Source: a virus. Taken from it: a DNA stretch of 27,910 nt. Positions 1-6,823 of this stretch are shown piece by piece. Position numbers and translations under genes: made by a program. The notes below the pieces were generated by a model. The model was not told the origin of the DNA. It ran no database searches and saw only the letters and a program-made list of their open reading frames with translations. Numbering within the stretch: the stretch's first letter is position 1; every line of letters starts with the position of its first letter. Location: IMG/VR virus record IMGVR_UViG_3300043464_002133, positions 1 to 27,910 of that record; one strand, written 5' to 3'.

Positions 1-2
1 AT

Positions 3-1157
3 GTGAAGCCCGGGTCGGCCGGGTACTACCGGATGATCGGGGATGTGGACGAGATGGTGAGCGCAACGCAGTTCGGCGGCAACACGCTGAACACGCCGCT
101 GGCGTTCCAGGGGGCAGGCCCCTTCGGGCGGTTGGCAAACAACCCGCTGTTCCGCCAGTTCCTCAGCTTCCCGCTGCGGTCGGTGACGACGCTGGCGTAC
201 GACAGCCCGAGGCTCGGTGGCCGTGGTGTGTTCAAGGGAATCGGGCAGGACTTCCTGCGGGGCATGGGCATCAGCGCGGTCTTCTACGAGCTGGGGAAGA
301 ACACCTTCGGCGTGGACCTGAGCCCCGGTTTGTTCGGGGCCAGCTTGACGCAGGCGGTCGGCGGCGACCGGTTCTTCCAGGACGGGAACGAGTACGTGCC
401 GATCCCGCCGGTGGTGGACATCCCGATGAACCTGATCCGGGGTGTGCTGGATCCTGGGCAGCGCGACCTGATCCAGAACAACCTGCCGAGGTTGGTGCCG
501 GGCGGGATTGCGGCGGCCCGGGTGATGGGCATGATGCCGAACCTGATGGAGGGTCCGCTGTTCGGGCTGCCGGGCTCCCTGCAGAAGACCTACGTGGACT
601 TCAAGACGAAGACAGAGGATGGGCGGGTGCCGGTGTACAAGGCGGACGGAACCCTGATCGATTACCAGGGCATGGGCCAGATCTTTGCGAAGGCGCTGGG
701 TGTCGACTTCGGCACGTTCAAGCAGACGGCGGACTTCGATGCGTTCCTGCTGAAGAACCGGGACCAGATCGTGGAGTACCGGCGACGGGCGATTGCGGCG
801 CTGCTGGCGAACGAGATCCCGAAGATGCAGGGGATCAAGCAGGAGTTCAAGCGGCGGTTCGGGATAGAGCTGACCATCAGCAAGGACCAGCTGGATGAGG
901 CGATGAAGAACCGGCTGGTGCCCAGGACGGAGCGCATCCTTGAGCGGATCCCCCCGGAGCTCCGAGGTCAGTTCCAGCAGCTGGCGGCCAGCAGGGCACC
1001 GGAGTTGGGTGTGTCGGCGGAGGCCATCATGGGGGCGGACACGGCCCGCCAGCGGATGCAGTCTCGTCAGATCGGGACGCTGCCGCTGACGGCAGAGCAG
1101 CAGGCTGTGATGGCGCAGGAGACGGGGAAGCCGTTCGAGAGCTTCGGCTCGTTCTAG
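3..1157 (+). CDS. C-terminal part of a large, probably virion-internal protein (5' partial)
   Basis: The frame is open from the left edge to TAG at 1155-1157, so the first visible GTG is probably not the true start. The 384 visible residues begin with a Gly/Ala/Phe-rich stretch containing an NNPLFRQFLSFPLRS segment (about residues 47-61). A helical, charged tail (about 255-384) follows. Segments of this kind occur at the ends of the very large multi-domain (polyvalent or internal virion) proteins of podovirus-like phages; that link is from memory of the family and is not proven here. No catalytic motif is visible. The gene meets the convergent gene at 1154-1693 in a shared CTAG, in which both strands read TAG. 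It probably ends the plus-strand structural arm. Confidence 0.6.
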   Translation: MKPGSAGYYRMIGDVDEMVSATQFGGNTLNTPLAFQGAGPFGRLANNPLFRQFLSFPLRSVTTLAYDSPRLGGRGVFKGIGQDFLRGMGISAVFYELGKNTFGVDLSPGLFGASLTQAVGGDRFFQDGNEYVPIPPVVDIPMNLIRGVLDPGQRDLIQNNLPRLVPGGIAAARVMGMMPNLMEGPLFGLPGSLQKTYVDFKTKTEDGRVPVYKADGTLIDYQGMGQIFAKALGVDFGTFKQTADFDAFLLKNRDQIVEYRRRAIAALLANEIPKMQGIKQEFKRRFGIELTISKDQLDEAMKNRLVPRTERILERIPPELRGQFQQLAASRAPELGVSAEAIMGADTARQRMQSRQIGTLPLTAEQQAVMAQETGKPFESFGSF

Positions 1158-1693
1158 ATGGCGGCCCAGAACTGAAGGCAGCCCTGCTGGCGGTACCACC
1201 GGACGGCGCCCAGGCAGAAGCGGGGGAGCAGGCGCACCAGGATCCTGGACTCGGGCTCACGATCCAGGACCCTGGCGGCCATGCCCTTCAGGGTGGCCCT
1301 GGTGATATCGACGTTGATCATGTAGGCCTTCCCCGCAGAGGAGAAGGTCATGTGCCCCTTGCAGAGGGCCCCATCCACGCGAGTGTGGGGCGGCTCATTG
1401 GCAAACGGATCGTCGGGGAGGGATCCGTCCGGCAGGGCCAACGTCGTAACCAGCCAGTGGCGTCCACCTGGGTAGGTCAGCAGGTGGGGTGTTCCCAGTA
1501 ACGGGAGGGTGAAACACCCAGGGTGGGTGGTGGGGGGAACGGGTGCTGTCACCCCCATCTCCTTGAACCCCGAGTGTCTCACCCTCAGCGGCACTGGAAG
1601 ACTCCAGAGGCGGGGTGTCGACACCTGATCCGTCAATCGGGCGTTGGTTGTGTGTTCCTCGTAGTTGGCCGGGGGCTCGTGCGAACGATCCAT
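1154..1693 (-). CDS. Hypothetical protein
   Basis: This 179-residue frame is the last gene of the minus-strand block. I recognise no family. The C-terminal half (from about residue 120) looks protein-like, with ordered hydrophobic residues and an Arg-rich end (VLDREPESRILVRLLPRF). The first 60 residues are Pro/Thr-rich and less convincing. No good Shine-Dalgarno sequence precedes the ATG at 1693, so the true start could be further in. It lies 138 bases beyond the SSB-like gene and past a strong hairpin (1782-1813), so it probably needs its own promoter or readthrough. It ends in a CTAG shared with the convergent gene. Confidence 0.5.
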   Translation of the reverse strand: MDRSHEPPANYEEHTTNARLTDQVSTPRLWSLPVPLRVRHSGFKEMGVTAPVPPTTHPGCFTLPLLGTPHLLTYPGGRHWLVTTLALPDGSLPDDPFANEPPHTRVDGALCKGHMTFSSAGKAYMINVDITRATLKGMAARVLDREPESRILVRLLPRFCLGAVRWYRQQGCLQFWAAI

Positions 1694-1781
1694 CGCTGCG
1701 CTTTCAAGTGGAGACAGTCACACTTGCCCGGTAAGGGAGGCGCGGATGCACCCCCGGCCACTACGTGAGGAGGACTGTGAG

Positions 1782-1813
1782 GAGGGGGTGGAGCTTGTGG
1801 GCCCCACCCCCTC
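1782..1813 (-). terminator. Hairpin after the SSB-like gene
   Basis: GAGGGGGTGG at 1782-1791 pairs with CCACCCCCTC at 1804-1813, a 10-bp GC-rich stem with a 12-base loop. It lies 18 bases past the stop of the gene ending at 1832 on the minus strand. The T-run is poor, so it may slow or process RNA as well as terminate. One CAGTGGGGGT repeat copy sits between it and the stop codon. Confidence 0.5.
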
Positions 1814-1816
1814 GAT

Positions 1817-1826
1817 CAGTGGGGGT
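1817..1826 (+). repeat. Dispersed repeat copy 1 (CAGTGGGGGT)
   Basis: Exact 10-base copy with GATC overlapping its first base. It is intergenic, between the stop of the SSB-like gene (1832) and the hairpin at 1782-1813. Confidence 0.75.
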
Positions 1827-1831
1827 GCGTG

Positions 1832-2395
1832 TTAGGCGGACAGGAGCTTCTGGAGGAACTCGGTCTTGTAGACCTTGGTCGCGGCGTTGCCCTTGCCCTT
1901 GCGGTACTGGCACCGGACGGTGCACACCACCTGCTTGTCCGAGCCGAGGAGGTTGGAGACCTTCTCGATCGCGTCGGCCACGTCGAGACCATCAGCCGTT
2001 CCCACCTTGGTTCCAAGGACGGTGCTGAGATGGCCGCAGAAGCGGTTGCGCTCGATCTGCAGGCCGGTGCGACGGCCCTCTGCGGTGACGGCGCCGGCGT
2101 TGTCCGGGAAGGTGAACGGTGCGCCGCCCCAGACGAGCGGGTTGTCCGGGTTGACCTGGTCGTTCAGGAGCTGGTAGCGGAAGCGGAACTCGGTGGCCGA
2201 GAGCTCGACCTGCTGACCCTGATCGGTGGTGAACCGGTAGGTGGCCTTCTCGTTGATCTCGAGACCGAGCACGTAGCAGTCGTGCTCACCCTCGGTGGGC
2301 CACTCGCCGAGACCGCCGACGCCGGTGTCCGGATTGGCGTCACCGAAGGCCTGCTTCTGGGCTGCGAACATTGCGCTGATCTTGCTGTTTGCCAT
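1832..2395 (-). CDS. Single-stranded DNA-binding-like protein
   Basis: This 187-residue protein resembles phage SSB-like (DUF669-type) proteins. It has a short N-terminal helix, then a beta-rich core. Aromatic and basic strands lie at about residues 38-80 (HDCYVLGLEINEKATYRF, ELSATEFRFRYQLL), and a C-terminal helix-rich part carries VRCQYRKGKG. It lacks the acidic tail of classical bacterial SSB. It sits just downstream of a RecA-like ATPase, a winged-helix-like protein and a PD-(D/E)XK nuclease, the usual company of a phage single-strand annealing or recombination SSB. The ATG at 2395 follows a CAGGAG about 11 bases upstream. The assignment rests on size, composition and neighbours. Confidence 0.6.
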   Translation of the reverse strand: MANSKISAMFAAQKQAFGDANPDTGVGGLGEWPTEGEHDCYVLGLEINEKATYRFTTDQGQQVELSATEFRFRYQLLNDQVNPDNPLVWGGAPFTFPDNAGAVTAEGRRTGLQIERNRFCGHLSTVLGTKVGTADGLDVADAIEKVSNLLGSDKQVVCTVRCQYRKGKGNAATKVYKTEFLQKLLSA

Positions 2396-2427
2396 GACTC
2401 TGACACTCCTGAAAGGGTTGACTGGGG

Positions 2428-3324
2428 TTACGCCCCAGCATTGGTGTTGTACTTGCGAACGAACTCGGCCCAGCCGTACGACTCGGGCAACTCGAACTCT
2501 GCCTCCATCTTGACCCGGTGCTTCGTGATCCCCGAGAGGGTCTCGGAGTCGACGGAGAACAGGTGGCGCTTGCGCTTCTCGGTCACCACCTTGGGCTTGA
2601 GCTGAACGGTCTTGCCGTCCTTGACGATGGCAGGCTGCTGGATCTCACGCTGCTCGGTGACCCACTCCGAGGACACGGCAGCGACCAACTCGAACAGCGG
2701 GTAGAGCCGCTTGTAGAAGCCGTCGGTGATCGTGAGCTCGGGCTTGAAGACGTACCGGTCGTCGCCCAGGGGGATCTTGGCGTTGACCACGTGACACACA
2801 ATGTACACGCCGTAACCGTACCGGCGCAAGGTGAGGCACGAATCGATCACCATGTCGTAGAGCTGGTCCCACGAGCGGCGGCCGTCCATCTCGCGCCAGT
2901 CCTTCTTGTCGTTGGACCGGGTGATCCAGTCCTTGAGGACGGGGATCCACGTGCCGAGCGAGTCGAAGAACACGGTGGCCGGCCGGGGCTGGTTGTTCTT
3001 GGCGAGGTTGCAGAGCAGGTCGATCTTCGTCTGGATGGCTTCCCACGTGAGGACGAGGGGCTCTCCATTCACGTCGATCGGCTGACCCTGCGGGTTGATG
3101 CCCGGCCACACGCATGCCTGGGGATCCCCGAGCGTGGACGTGCAGTCCATGTTGCACACCCATGCGTCCGGGTGGCTCTGGATGAACTGCGACTTGCCCT
3201 CGCCGGGCAGGCCACAGATCAGGCCGAAGAGCTTCTCCGGCGGATGGACCATCTTGATGCCTTGGAATCCAAGGCCCGAGTACCGCTGCTGCGGTAGCTT
3301 TCCTGCTGCTGTCGTGACTGACAT
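2428..3324 (-). CDS. RecA-like ATPase, Sak4-type recombination protein
   Basis: This 298-residue protein has a Walker A motif, GLPGEGKS, at residues 38-45 and a Walker B strand, TVFFDSL, at 117-123. A conserved IVCHVV strand (about 175-180) and a basic C-terminal segment (KPKVVTEKRKRH) follow. This is the layout of the AAA_24/Sak4 group, shortened Rad51/RecA-like ATPases that phages use for single-strand annealing with a partner SSB. The SSB-like gene lies 32 bases downstream, which fits. An upstream GAGGAG precedes the ATG at 3324. It could instead be a general phage NTP-binding protein, but the context favours recombination. Confidence 0.75.
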   Translation of the reverse strand: MSVTTAAGKLPQQRYSGLGFQGIKMVHPPEKLFGLICGLPGEGKSQFIQSHPDAWVCNMDCTSTLGDPQACVWPGINPQGQPIDVNGEPLVLTWEAIQTKIDLLCNLAKNNQPRPATVFFDSLGTWIPVLKDWITRSNDKKDWREMDGRRSWDQLYDMVIDSCLTLRRYGYGVYIVCHVVNAKIPLGDDRYVFKPELTITDGFYKRLYPLFELVAAVSSEWVTEQREIQQPAIVKDGKTVQLKPKVVTEKRKRHLFSVDSETLSGITKHRVKMEAEFELPESYGWAEFVRKYNTNAGA

Positions 3325-3327
3325 GGC

Positions 3328-3681
3328 TTACTCCTCGAAGCCCGGCATGCGTACGTTGCTAAAGACAGACGTAGGTGCCGGGAAGTTGAATGACTGCTGG
3401 CGGTGCACGGTCTCGAACGTGTCGTACTCGCTGCGCTGCGCGGGCACAGGTGCGGGCGCGGGCGCGGGCGGGCGCTTCATGTTCGGCCGGTCGATCTGCA
3501 CGGTGCGGGTCACCCGGTAGCCGATGGCCTTGAGCCACTCGGTGATGCGGGACTTCGACACCTTGCACTCGAACACCTTGTTGAACTTGGCGGTGAGATC
3601 CCCGATGGACTCGACGCCGTCCTCCAGGACCAAGTCGATTTTCGGCTTGATCACGAGGCGGACGTACTCGTCCTCGAACAT
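3328..3681 (-). CDS. Winged-helix/HTH-like DNA-binding protein
   Basis: The start is the ATG at 3681, which overlaps the nuclease stop as TGATG; the frame extends further upstream inside the nuclease gene but need not be used. The product is 117 residues. Residues about 24-60 (SIGDLTAKFNKVF, then VSKSRITEWLKAIGYRV) look like a helix-turn-helix with a possible wing. A Pro/Ala linker (PAPAPAPVPA) and an unstructured tail ending in MPGFEE follow. Short aromatic/acidic tails of this type can be docking peptides, but that is a guess. It lies between the nuclease and the RecA-like ATPase, so it may regulate that operon or help load the proteins. Confidence 0.6.
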   Translation of the reverse strand: MFEDEYVRLVIKPKIDLVLEDGVESIGDLTAKFNKVFECKVSKSRITEWLKAIGYRVTRTVQIDRPNMKRPPAPAPAPVPAQRSEYDTFETVHRQQSFNFPAPTSVFSNVRMPGFEE

Positions 3682-5105
3682 CACGTGAGGTGTTCGGGTT
3701 CGAGGCTCTCGATCATCCCGTCGAACTCGTGCGGTTCCGGTTCGCTTGGCAGTTCGCCCGCGTCCCGATGGGCGACGAGGAACTGCTGCGTCTGGACCAG
3801 CGCCGGCCAGTCCTTCGGCTCGGTCAGGTAGAACGGGCTGTAGTTCGCCAGCTTCGACCCCATCCGGATTGCGTCGATGTTCTTCAGGAAGTTGCATGGG
3901 TTCGCCTCTTGGGTTGCCAGGTTGTAGATCATGGCAACACGGGAAAGGTAGTCGATGCGCCAATCCTTGTCAAGCATCACCGACGAATGAGTGTACGAAA
4001 TATTGATCGGGGGGTCGTTCACGAAATCCGGGGCCTTGTCAAGGTATTCAAGTTCACCCCGGTACCAGCGCATGCACCTGGCCATGTAGTTCGTGAGCGA
4101 CGGTTCGCCCTGGTAGATCTTCTCAGGCTTCTTGCCGGTGACCTGGTGCAGCACGTTGAGGCACTCTTCCATCGTGCCGCAGCACGGCTCCGGGCTGGGC
4201 TGGTTCTTGGTCCACTTGATCACGTACTCGCCGAACTCCTGCAGGTGGACGGGGGACCGCATGATGCGGCCGGAGACACCGGTGCGCTTGCCGTCGGACT
4301 CCCAGTGGAAGTCGCGGTCGGACTGCCCGAACTGGATCGACGGCTTGAGGATGGCCATGTGCATCATGCCACCGAGCTGCACGTCCGGTGCCAGGTCGTA
4401 CTGCTTGTGAAGCAGACCCCGGGCAAAGAACCACTCGAGGGCGTGGAGGTAGTGCATGGTCTGGAACTCCTCCTTCACCGTCGACAACCGGATCAGTGGG
4501 GGTGACGCGGTCGTCTTCGCGTCCACGATCCACAGCTTGTTGGTCTTGCGGTTGAGCAGGAGCAGGTCGAACTGCGCGACCTGGCGGGTCTTCGGGAACC
4601 GCTCGTCGATCCACGTGAGCCGGACCTCGGCGCCGAGCTTGACGAAGTTGTCGGAGAGGGTGTCGAGCGCGCTCTGGTTGTTGATGCAGGGCAGGTTCTC
4701 GAAGGCGTTGTACCAGGCGGAGGCGTAGGCCTGGTCGATCTGCTCGTTCTGGATCGCGTCGGCCCGGTGAGATTCGGCGATCCGCAGCTCCTTGCAGATG
4801 TTGTTGATCTCGGCAAGGCGGGCAGAGCACTGGCGCTTGAAGATCTGCCAGCGATCATCGCGGTCGTAGAGGGCGAACAGGGTGTGGAAGTAGGAGCCCC
4901 GCGACAGGGCCTCGGAGTAGGAGAGCGCGGGGATCAGGCCGAGCCGGCGGCGGATGTAGTAGCCGAAGGGATCGGAGAGGGCGGAGCTGTAGTCGGATGA
5001 GCGGATGGAGGGAATCCGGGGCACGAGGCCTTCGGACTCGAGGTACTGCCGGGCGCTTCTGGCACGGTCAGTCGGGAGGGGGAGCGGTGTCGTTTCGGGT
5101 GGCAT
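3681..5105 (-). CDS. PD-(D/E)XK nuclease, RecB/Cas4-like exonuclease family
   Basis: This 474-residue protein carries the ordered motifs of the RecB/Cas4/AddB nuclease fold: GSYFHTL with His73, Asp180 in VAQFDLLLL, the catalytic Asp195-x-Lys197 in WIVDAKTT, and a following Gln215...Tyr219 (QTMHYL). It probably degrades DNA ends or trims recombination intermediates next to the Sak4-like ATPase and SSB-like protein. The C-terminal 230 residues have several Cys (PCCGTMEEC, ARCM, NPCN), but I cannot show an Fe-S site. The ATG at 5105 lies inside the end of the sigma-like gene (38-base overlap). One dispersed repeat copy encodes SPPL at 4494-4503. Confidence 0.8.
   Translation of the reverse strand: MPPETTPLPLPTDRARSARQYLESEGLVPRIPSIRSSDYSSALSDPFGYYIRRRLGLIPALSYSEALSRGSYFHTLFALYDRDDRWQIFKRQCSARLAEINNICKELRIAESHRADAIQNEQIDQAYASAWYNAFENLPCINNQSALDTLSDNFVKLGAEVRLTWIDERFPKTRQVAQFDLLLLNRKTNKLWIVDAKTTASPPLIRLSTVKEEFQTMHYLHALEWFFARGLLHKQYDLAPDVQLGGMMHMAILKPSIQFGQSDRDFHWESDGKRTGVSGRIMRSPVHLQEFGEYVIKWTKNQPSPEPCCGTMEECLNVLHQVTGKKPEKIYQGEPSLTNYMARCMRWYRGELEYLDKAPDFVNDPPINISYTHSSVMLDKDWRIDYLSRVAMIYNLATQEANPCNFLKNIDAIRMGSKLANYSPFYLTEPKDWPALVQTQQFLVAHRDAGELPSEPEPHEFDGMIESLEPEHLT
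4494..4503 (+). repeat. Dispersed repeat copy 2 (CAGTGGGGGT)
   Basis: Exact copy inside the PD-(D/E)XK gene, read on the coding strand as xxA CCC CCA CTG. It is preceded by GGAT, giving the longer GATCAGTGGGGG. Confidence 0.75.
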
Positions 5106-5604
5106 CTTGTTCCTGTCCTGTGAACTTGTCCCTGATCTTGACGAGTCGGTTGTACACGGATTGCGGGGACTTCAATCCGAGGACCGATGCAATGCGGGTC
5201 ATGGTGTACCCGTCATGGCGTAGACGTATGATGGTCCATTCCTCCTCGGTCAGGTCGGGGATCTCCAGACGGTGCATCCGAACCTCGACCGAGATGTCTT
5301 CACAAAGTGTATCAGTTGTCACGGGGATCTTCAAGCGAGGTCCCGACGACGTGAACCGGAATCCGTTCGAGGTCCAGTAGCTGTAGTGGACGGCGCCCCA
5401 GAGGAACGACTTGAGGAAGGTGACGACCGTGGATTTGGATGGGTCGTAGACCGTGGCCAGGAGCCGGTCGGTATGGAGGTAGGCTTCGCTCAGGATCTCG
5501 TGCTTGTCCCAGAGGGGGAAGCGCTTCTTGCGATGGGCGTCGTAGGCCCACATCGTGAGGAAGCCCATGTGGTCCCGCGCATCCCGGCTCCGGTTGATCT
5601 CCAC
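5068..5604 (-). CDS. Phage sigma-70-family-like transcription factor
   Basis: This 178-residue protein has a two-domain shape like a small sigma factor. Residues about 34-78 resemble region 2 (KHEILSEAYLHTDRLL, then YDPSKSTVVTFLKSFLWGAV). Residues about 117-161 resemble the region 4 helix-turn-helix (LTEEEWTIIRLRHDGYT, then IASVLGLKSPQSVYNRL). A short linker joins them. If real, it would direct host RNA polymerase to phage promoters. The start is GTG at 5604 after an AGGGGGG sequence; an ATG five bases upstream is out of frame. The tail overlaps the nuclease start by 38 bases. An unrelated HTH replication factor is the main alternative. Confidence 0.65.
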   Translation of the reverse strand: MEINRSRDARDHMGFLTMWAYDAHRKKRFPLWDKHEILSEAYLHTDRLLATVYDPSKSTVVTFLKSFLWGAVHYSYWTSNGFRFTSSGPRLKIPVTTDTLCEDISVEVRMHRLEIPDLTEEEWTIIRLRHDGYTMTRIASVLGLKSPQSVYNRLVKIRDKFTGQEQDATRNDTAPPPD

Positions 5605-5614
5605 GCCATCCCCC

Positions 5615-5839
5615 CTACTCCTTCACGAAGCTTGGAGGAACAAGGTACCAACCTTCTGGAATCGTGATCCGGTTCTCGGACAAGGTCCACTCACCGTTGA
5701 CCCGGTGGTACACCCTGATCGCGCTGTTGGGTCCCGTCCGCATCGGAGACTCTTCCGGCACGAAGACGGTCCTGCTGCTGCATCCAGTCACGAATGCGCT
5801 GACCGCCACGAGCAAGAGTGTCCCGGTCAGGATCAGCAT
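5615..5839 (-). CDS. Small outer-membrane-type lipoprotein (o-spanin candidate)
   Basis: From the ATG at 5839 the frame encodes 74 residues. A hydrophobic signal peptide (residues 3-17) is followed by a lipobox, VTGC, with Cys20. The mature part is short and polar (about 54 residues). The reading frame stays open upstream to a GTG at 5965 (116 residues), but that extension is Ser/Arg-rich and would bury the signal peptide, so the internal start is preferred; GTG 5848 is also possible. It overlaps the gene at 5691-5924 in another frame, like Rz1 inside Rz. A membrane-anchored coiled-coil gene lies upstream. A lysis role is inferred from this arrangement. Confidence 0.6.
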   Translation of the reverse strand: MLILTGTLLLVAVSAFVTGCSSRTVFVPEESPMRTGPNSAIRVYHRVNGEWTLSENRITIPEGWYLVPPSFVKE

Positions 5840-5924
5840 CAACCGCACTGTTGCCAGCTTGGATTCGACGGTCCAGCCACGAGATAAGGGCAAGCGTGAT
5901 CTGCGCGACGATGCGTTCGAGCAC
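5691..5924 (-). CDS. Small lysis-cassette protein overlapping the lipoprotein gene
   Basis: This 77-residue frame starts at GTG 5924 with GGAG eight bases upstream, a better initiation site than that of the longer overlapping frame. The N-terminus is a hydrophobic, possibly amphipathic helix (IVAQITLALISWL). A charged segment with DPDRD and RIRDWMQQQDR follows. Small phage proteins with a hydrophobic start and a DxDR...RxRxW pattern are often found beside holin or lipoprotein genes; I cannot name the family. It shares 149 bases out of frame with the lipoprotein gene. Either frame alone, or both, could be used. Confidence 0.5.
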   Translation of the reverse strand: MLERIVAQITLALISWLDRRIQAGNSAVDADPDRDTLARGGQRIRDWMQQQDRLRAGRVSDADGTQQRDQGVPPGQR

Positions 5925-5961
5925 GGGGCGTTCTCCGAGTACCAGTCGTCGTAACCCTGGG

Positions 5962-6162
5962 TCACTTGGCCCCCGCCGCCTCGCTGCTCACGTTGTTGTC
6001 CCGGGCGAAGAACCCGATGCCGGCCACGCCGAGCGCAGCGAAGACAGCCTGCAGGTTGAACACGGTCTCGGGATCGGTGTCAAGCAGGTACGAGACCTGG
6101 GTCGCGATGATGCCGATGGCGGTGAGGATTCCGACGGCGGTGGTCTTCCAGCTGCCCTTCAT
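5962..6162 (-). CDS. Small two-helix membrane protein, holin-like
   Basis: The 66 residues comprise a short basic start (MKGSWK), two hydrophobic helices at about residues 7-26 and 36-53, and a charged tail (FARDNNVSSEAAGAK). Proteins with this opening and an ARDN ending are widespread in phage lysis/tail regions and are usually called holin-like; the function is not shown. The ATG at 6162 overlaps the previous stop as ATGA. Small size, two membrane spans and neighbours (coiled-coil membrane protein upstream, lipoprotein downstream) support a membrane role at lysis. Confidence 0.65.
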   Translation of the reverse strand: MKGSWKTTAVGILTAIGIIATQVSYLLDTDPETVFNLQAVFAALGVAGIGFFARDNNVSSEAAGAK

Positions 6163-6428
6163 TGCTTGCTCCGTTCGAGGCGGTCAAGACGGGCGGCGAG
6201 GTCACGCAACCTTTCGTCCGTCTGTTGGTCCTTCATGGTACTCACGACCTGGGCCTTGGCCAAGTCCGAGACGATGTTGCTCAGCTCCTTGACCTGCTCT
6301 GTGGTTGTCTCGAGCTGCTGGTCCTTCTTCCCCATGTGGAGGAGGATGGTCCCGATGCCGATGCAGATCGCGACGAACTGTGCCCATGAGGCGACCAGTT
6401 GCGAGGATTGCTTCGTCTCCGGTGTCAT
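6159..6428 (-). CDS. Membrane-anchored coiled-coil protein (XhlA- or i-spanin-like)
   Basis: The start is ATG 6428, overlapping the previous stop as ATGA; the open frame upstream of it lies inside the preceding gene and is Arg/Pro-rich. The 89-residue product has one membrane helix at about residues 10-31. A heptad-like coiled coil follows (about 35-88: LETTTEQVKELSNIVSDLAK, then RLRDLAARLDRLERSKQ). One membrane span plus a periplasmic or cytoplasmic coiled coil is typical of hemolysin XhlA-type proteins and of inner-membrane spanins. The lipoprotein gene 320 bases downstream would be the outer partner. Topology is not proven. Confidence 0.6.
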   Translation of the reverse strand: MTPETKQSSQLVASWAQFVAICIGIGTILLHMGKKDQQLETTTEQVKELSNIVSDLAKAQVVSTMKDQQTDERLRDLAARLDRLERSKQ

Positions 6429-6823
6429 CCGAGGATCTCCCCCTTGCGCTGCTCGGTGAGGAGACCGGCGGACACGAGGTAGTCCATGCCGGCCACGGTC
6501 TGCGGGTCGTTGCTCACGATCTCCTGTGCGGCCGTCGCCAGCGTGAGGAACCGCCAGGTGAGGGGGTCCGTGGTCGCTGCCGTTCGGATCCCAAGGAGCT
6601 CGGCCTCGGTGAACCGTAGCAGGAACTGGTACGCAGTCCACACGCGGGGAACGACGGGCGGCTTGAATCGGGGAGTCTCACCGGGCGCGTAGGTCCAGCC
6701 CTTGTCCGGGAACTCGTCGGCCTGAAGCTCGATCTTGTGCGGAGCCGGAGTCGGGGGGACATCGTGTTCTCGAACAACAAGAACGACGTTCTCAGCCAGG
6801 TTGACGTATGCGTACCAACTCAT
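6425..6823 (-). CDS. Conserved phage protein of the tail-fibre region
   Basis: This 132-residue protein has an N-terminal beta-rich part (MSWYAYVNLAENVVLVV) and a helical C-terminal domain. The pattern FLLRFTEAELLGIRTAA followed by DPQTVAGMDYLVSAGLL is familiar from many phages, where such a protein follows the tail fibre. Its role is unknown; assembly or chaperoning of the fibre is possible. The start at 6823 overlaps the fibre stop by 4 bases, and its stop overlaps the next start by 4 bases, so the genes are probably translationally coupled. Confidence 0.65.
   Translation of the reverse strand: MSWYAYVNLAENVVLVVREHDVPPTPAPHKIELQADEFPDKGWTYAPGETPRFKPPVVPRVWTAYQFLLRFTEAELLGIRTAATTDPLTWRFLTLATAAQEIVSNDPQTVAGMDYLVSAGLLTEQRKGEILG

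Noticed and set aside
2518-3297. 259-residue plus-strand frame opposite the Sak4-like ATPase
   Set aside because: Leu/Val/Asp-rich shadow; the minus strand has clear Walker motifs and a ribosome-binding site.
5615-6428. Endolysin expected in the lysis-like cassette
   Set aside because: None of the frames here shows a peptidoglycan hydrolase motif; it may lie outside the window.
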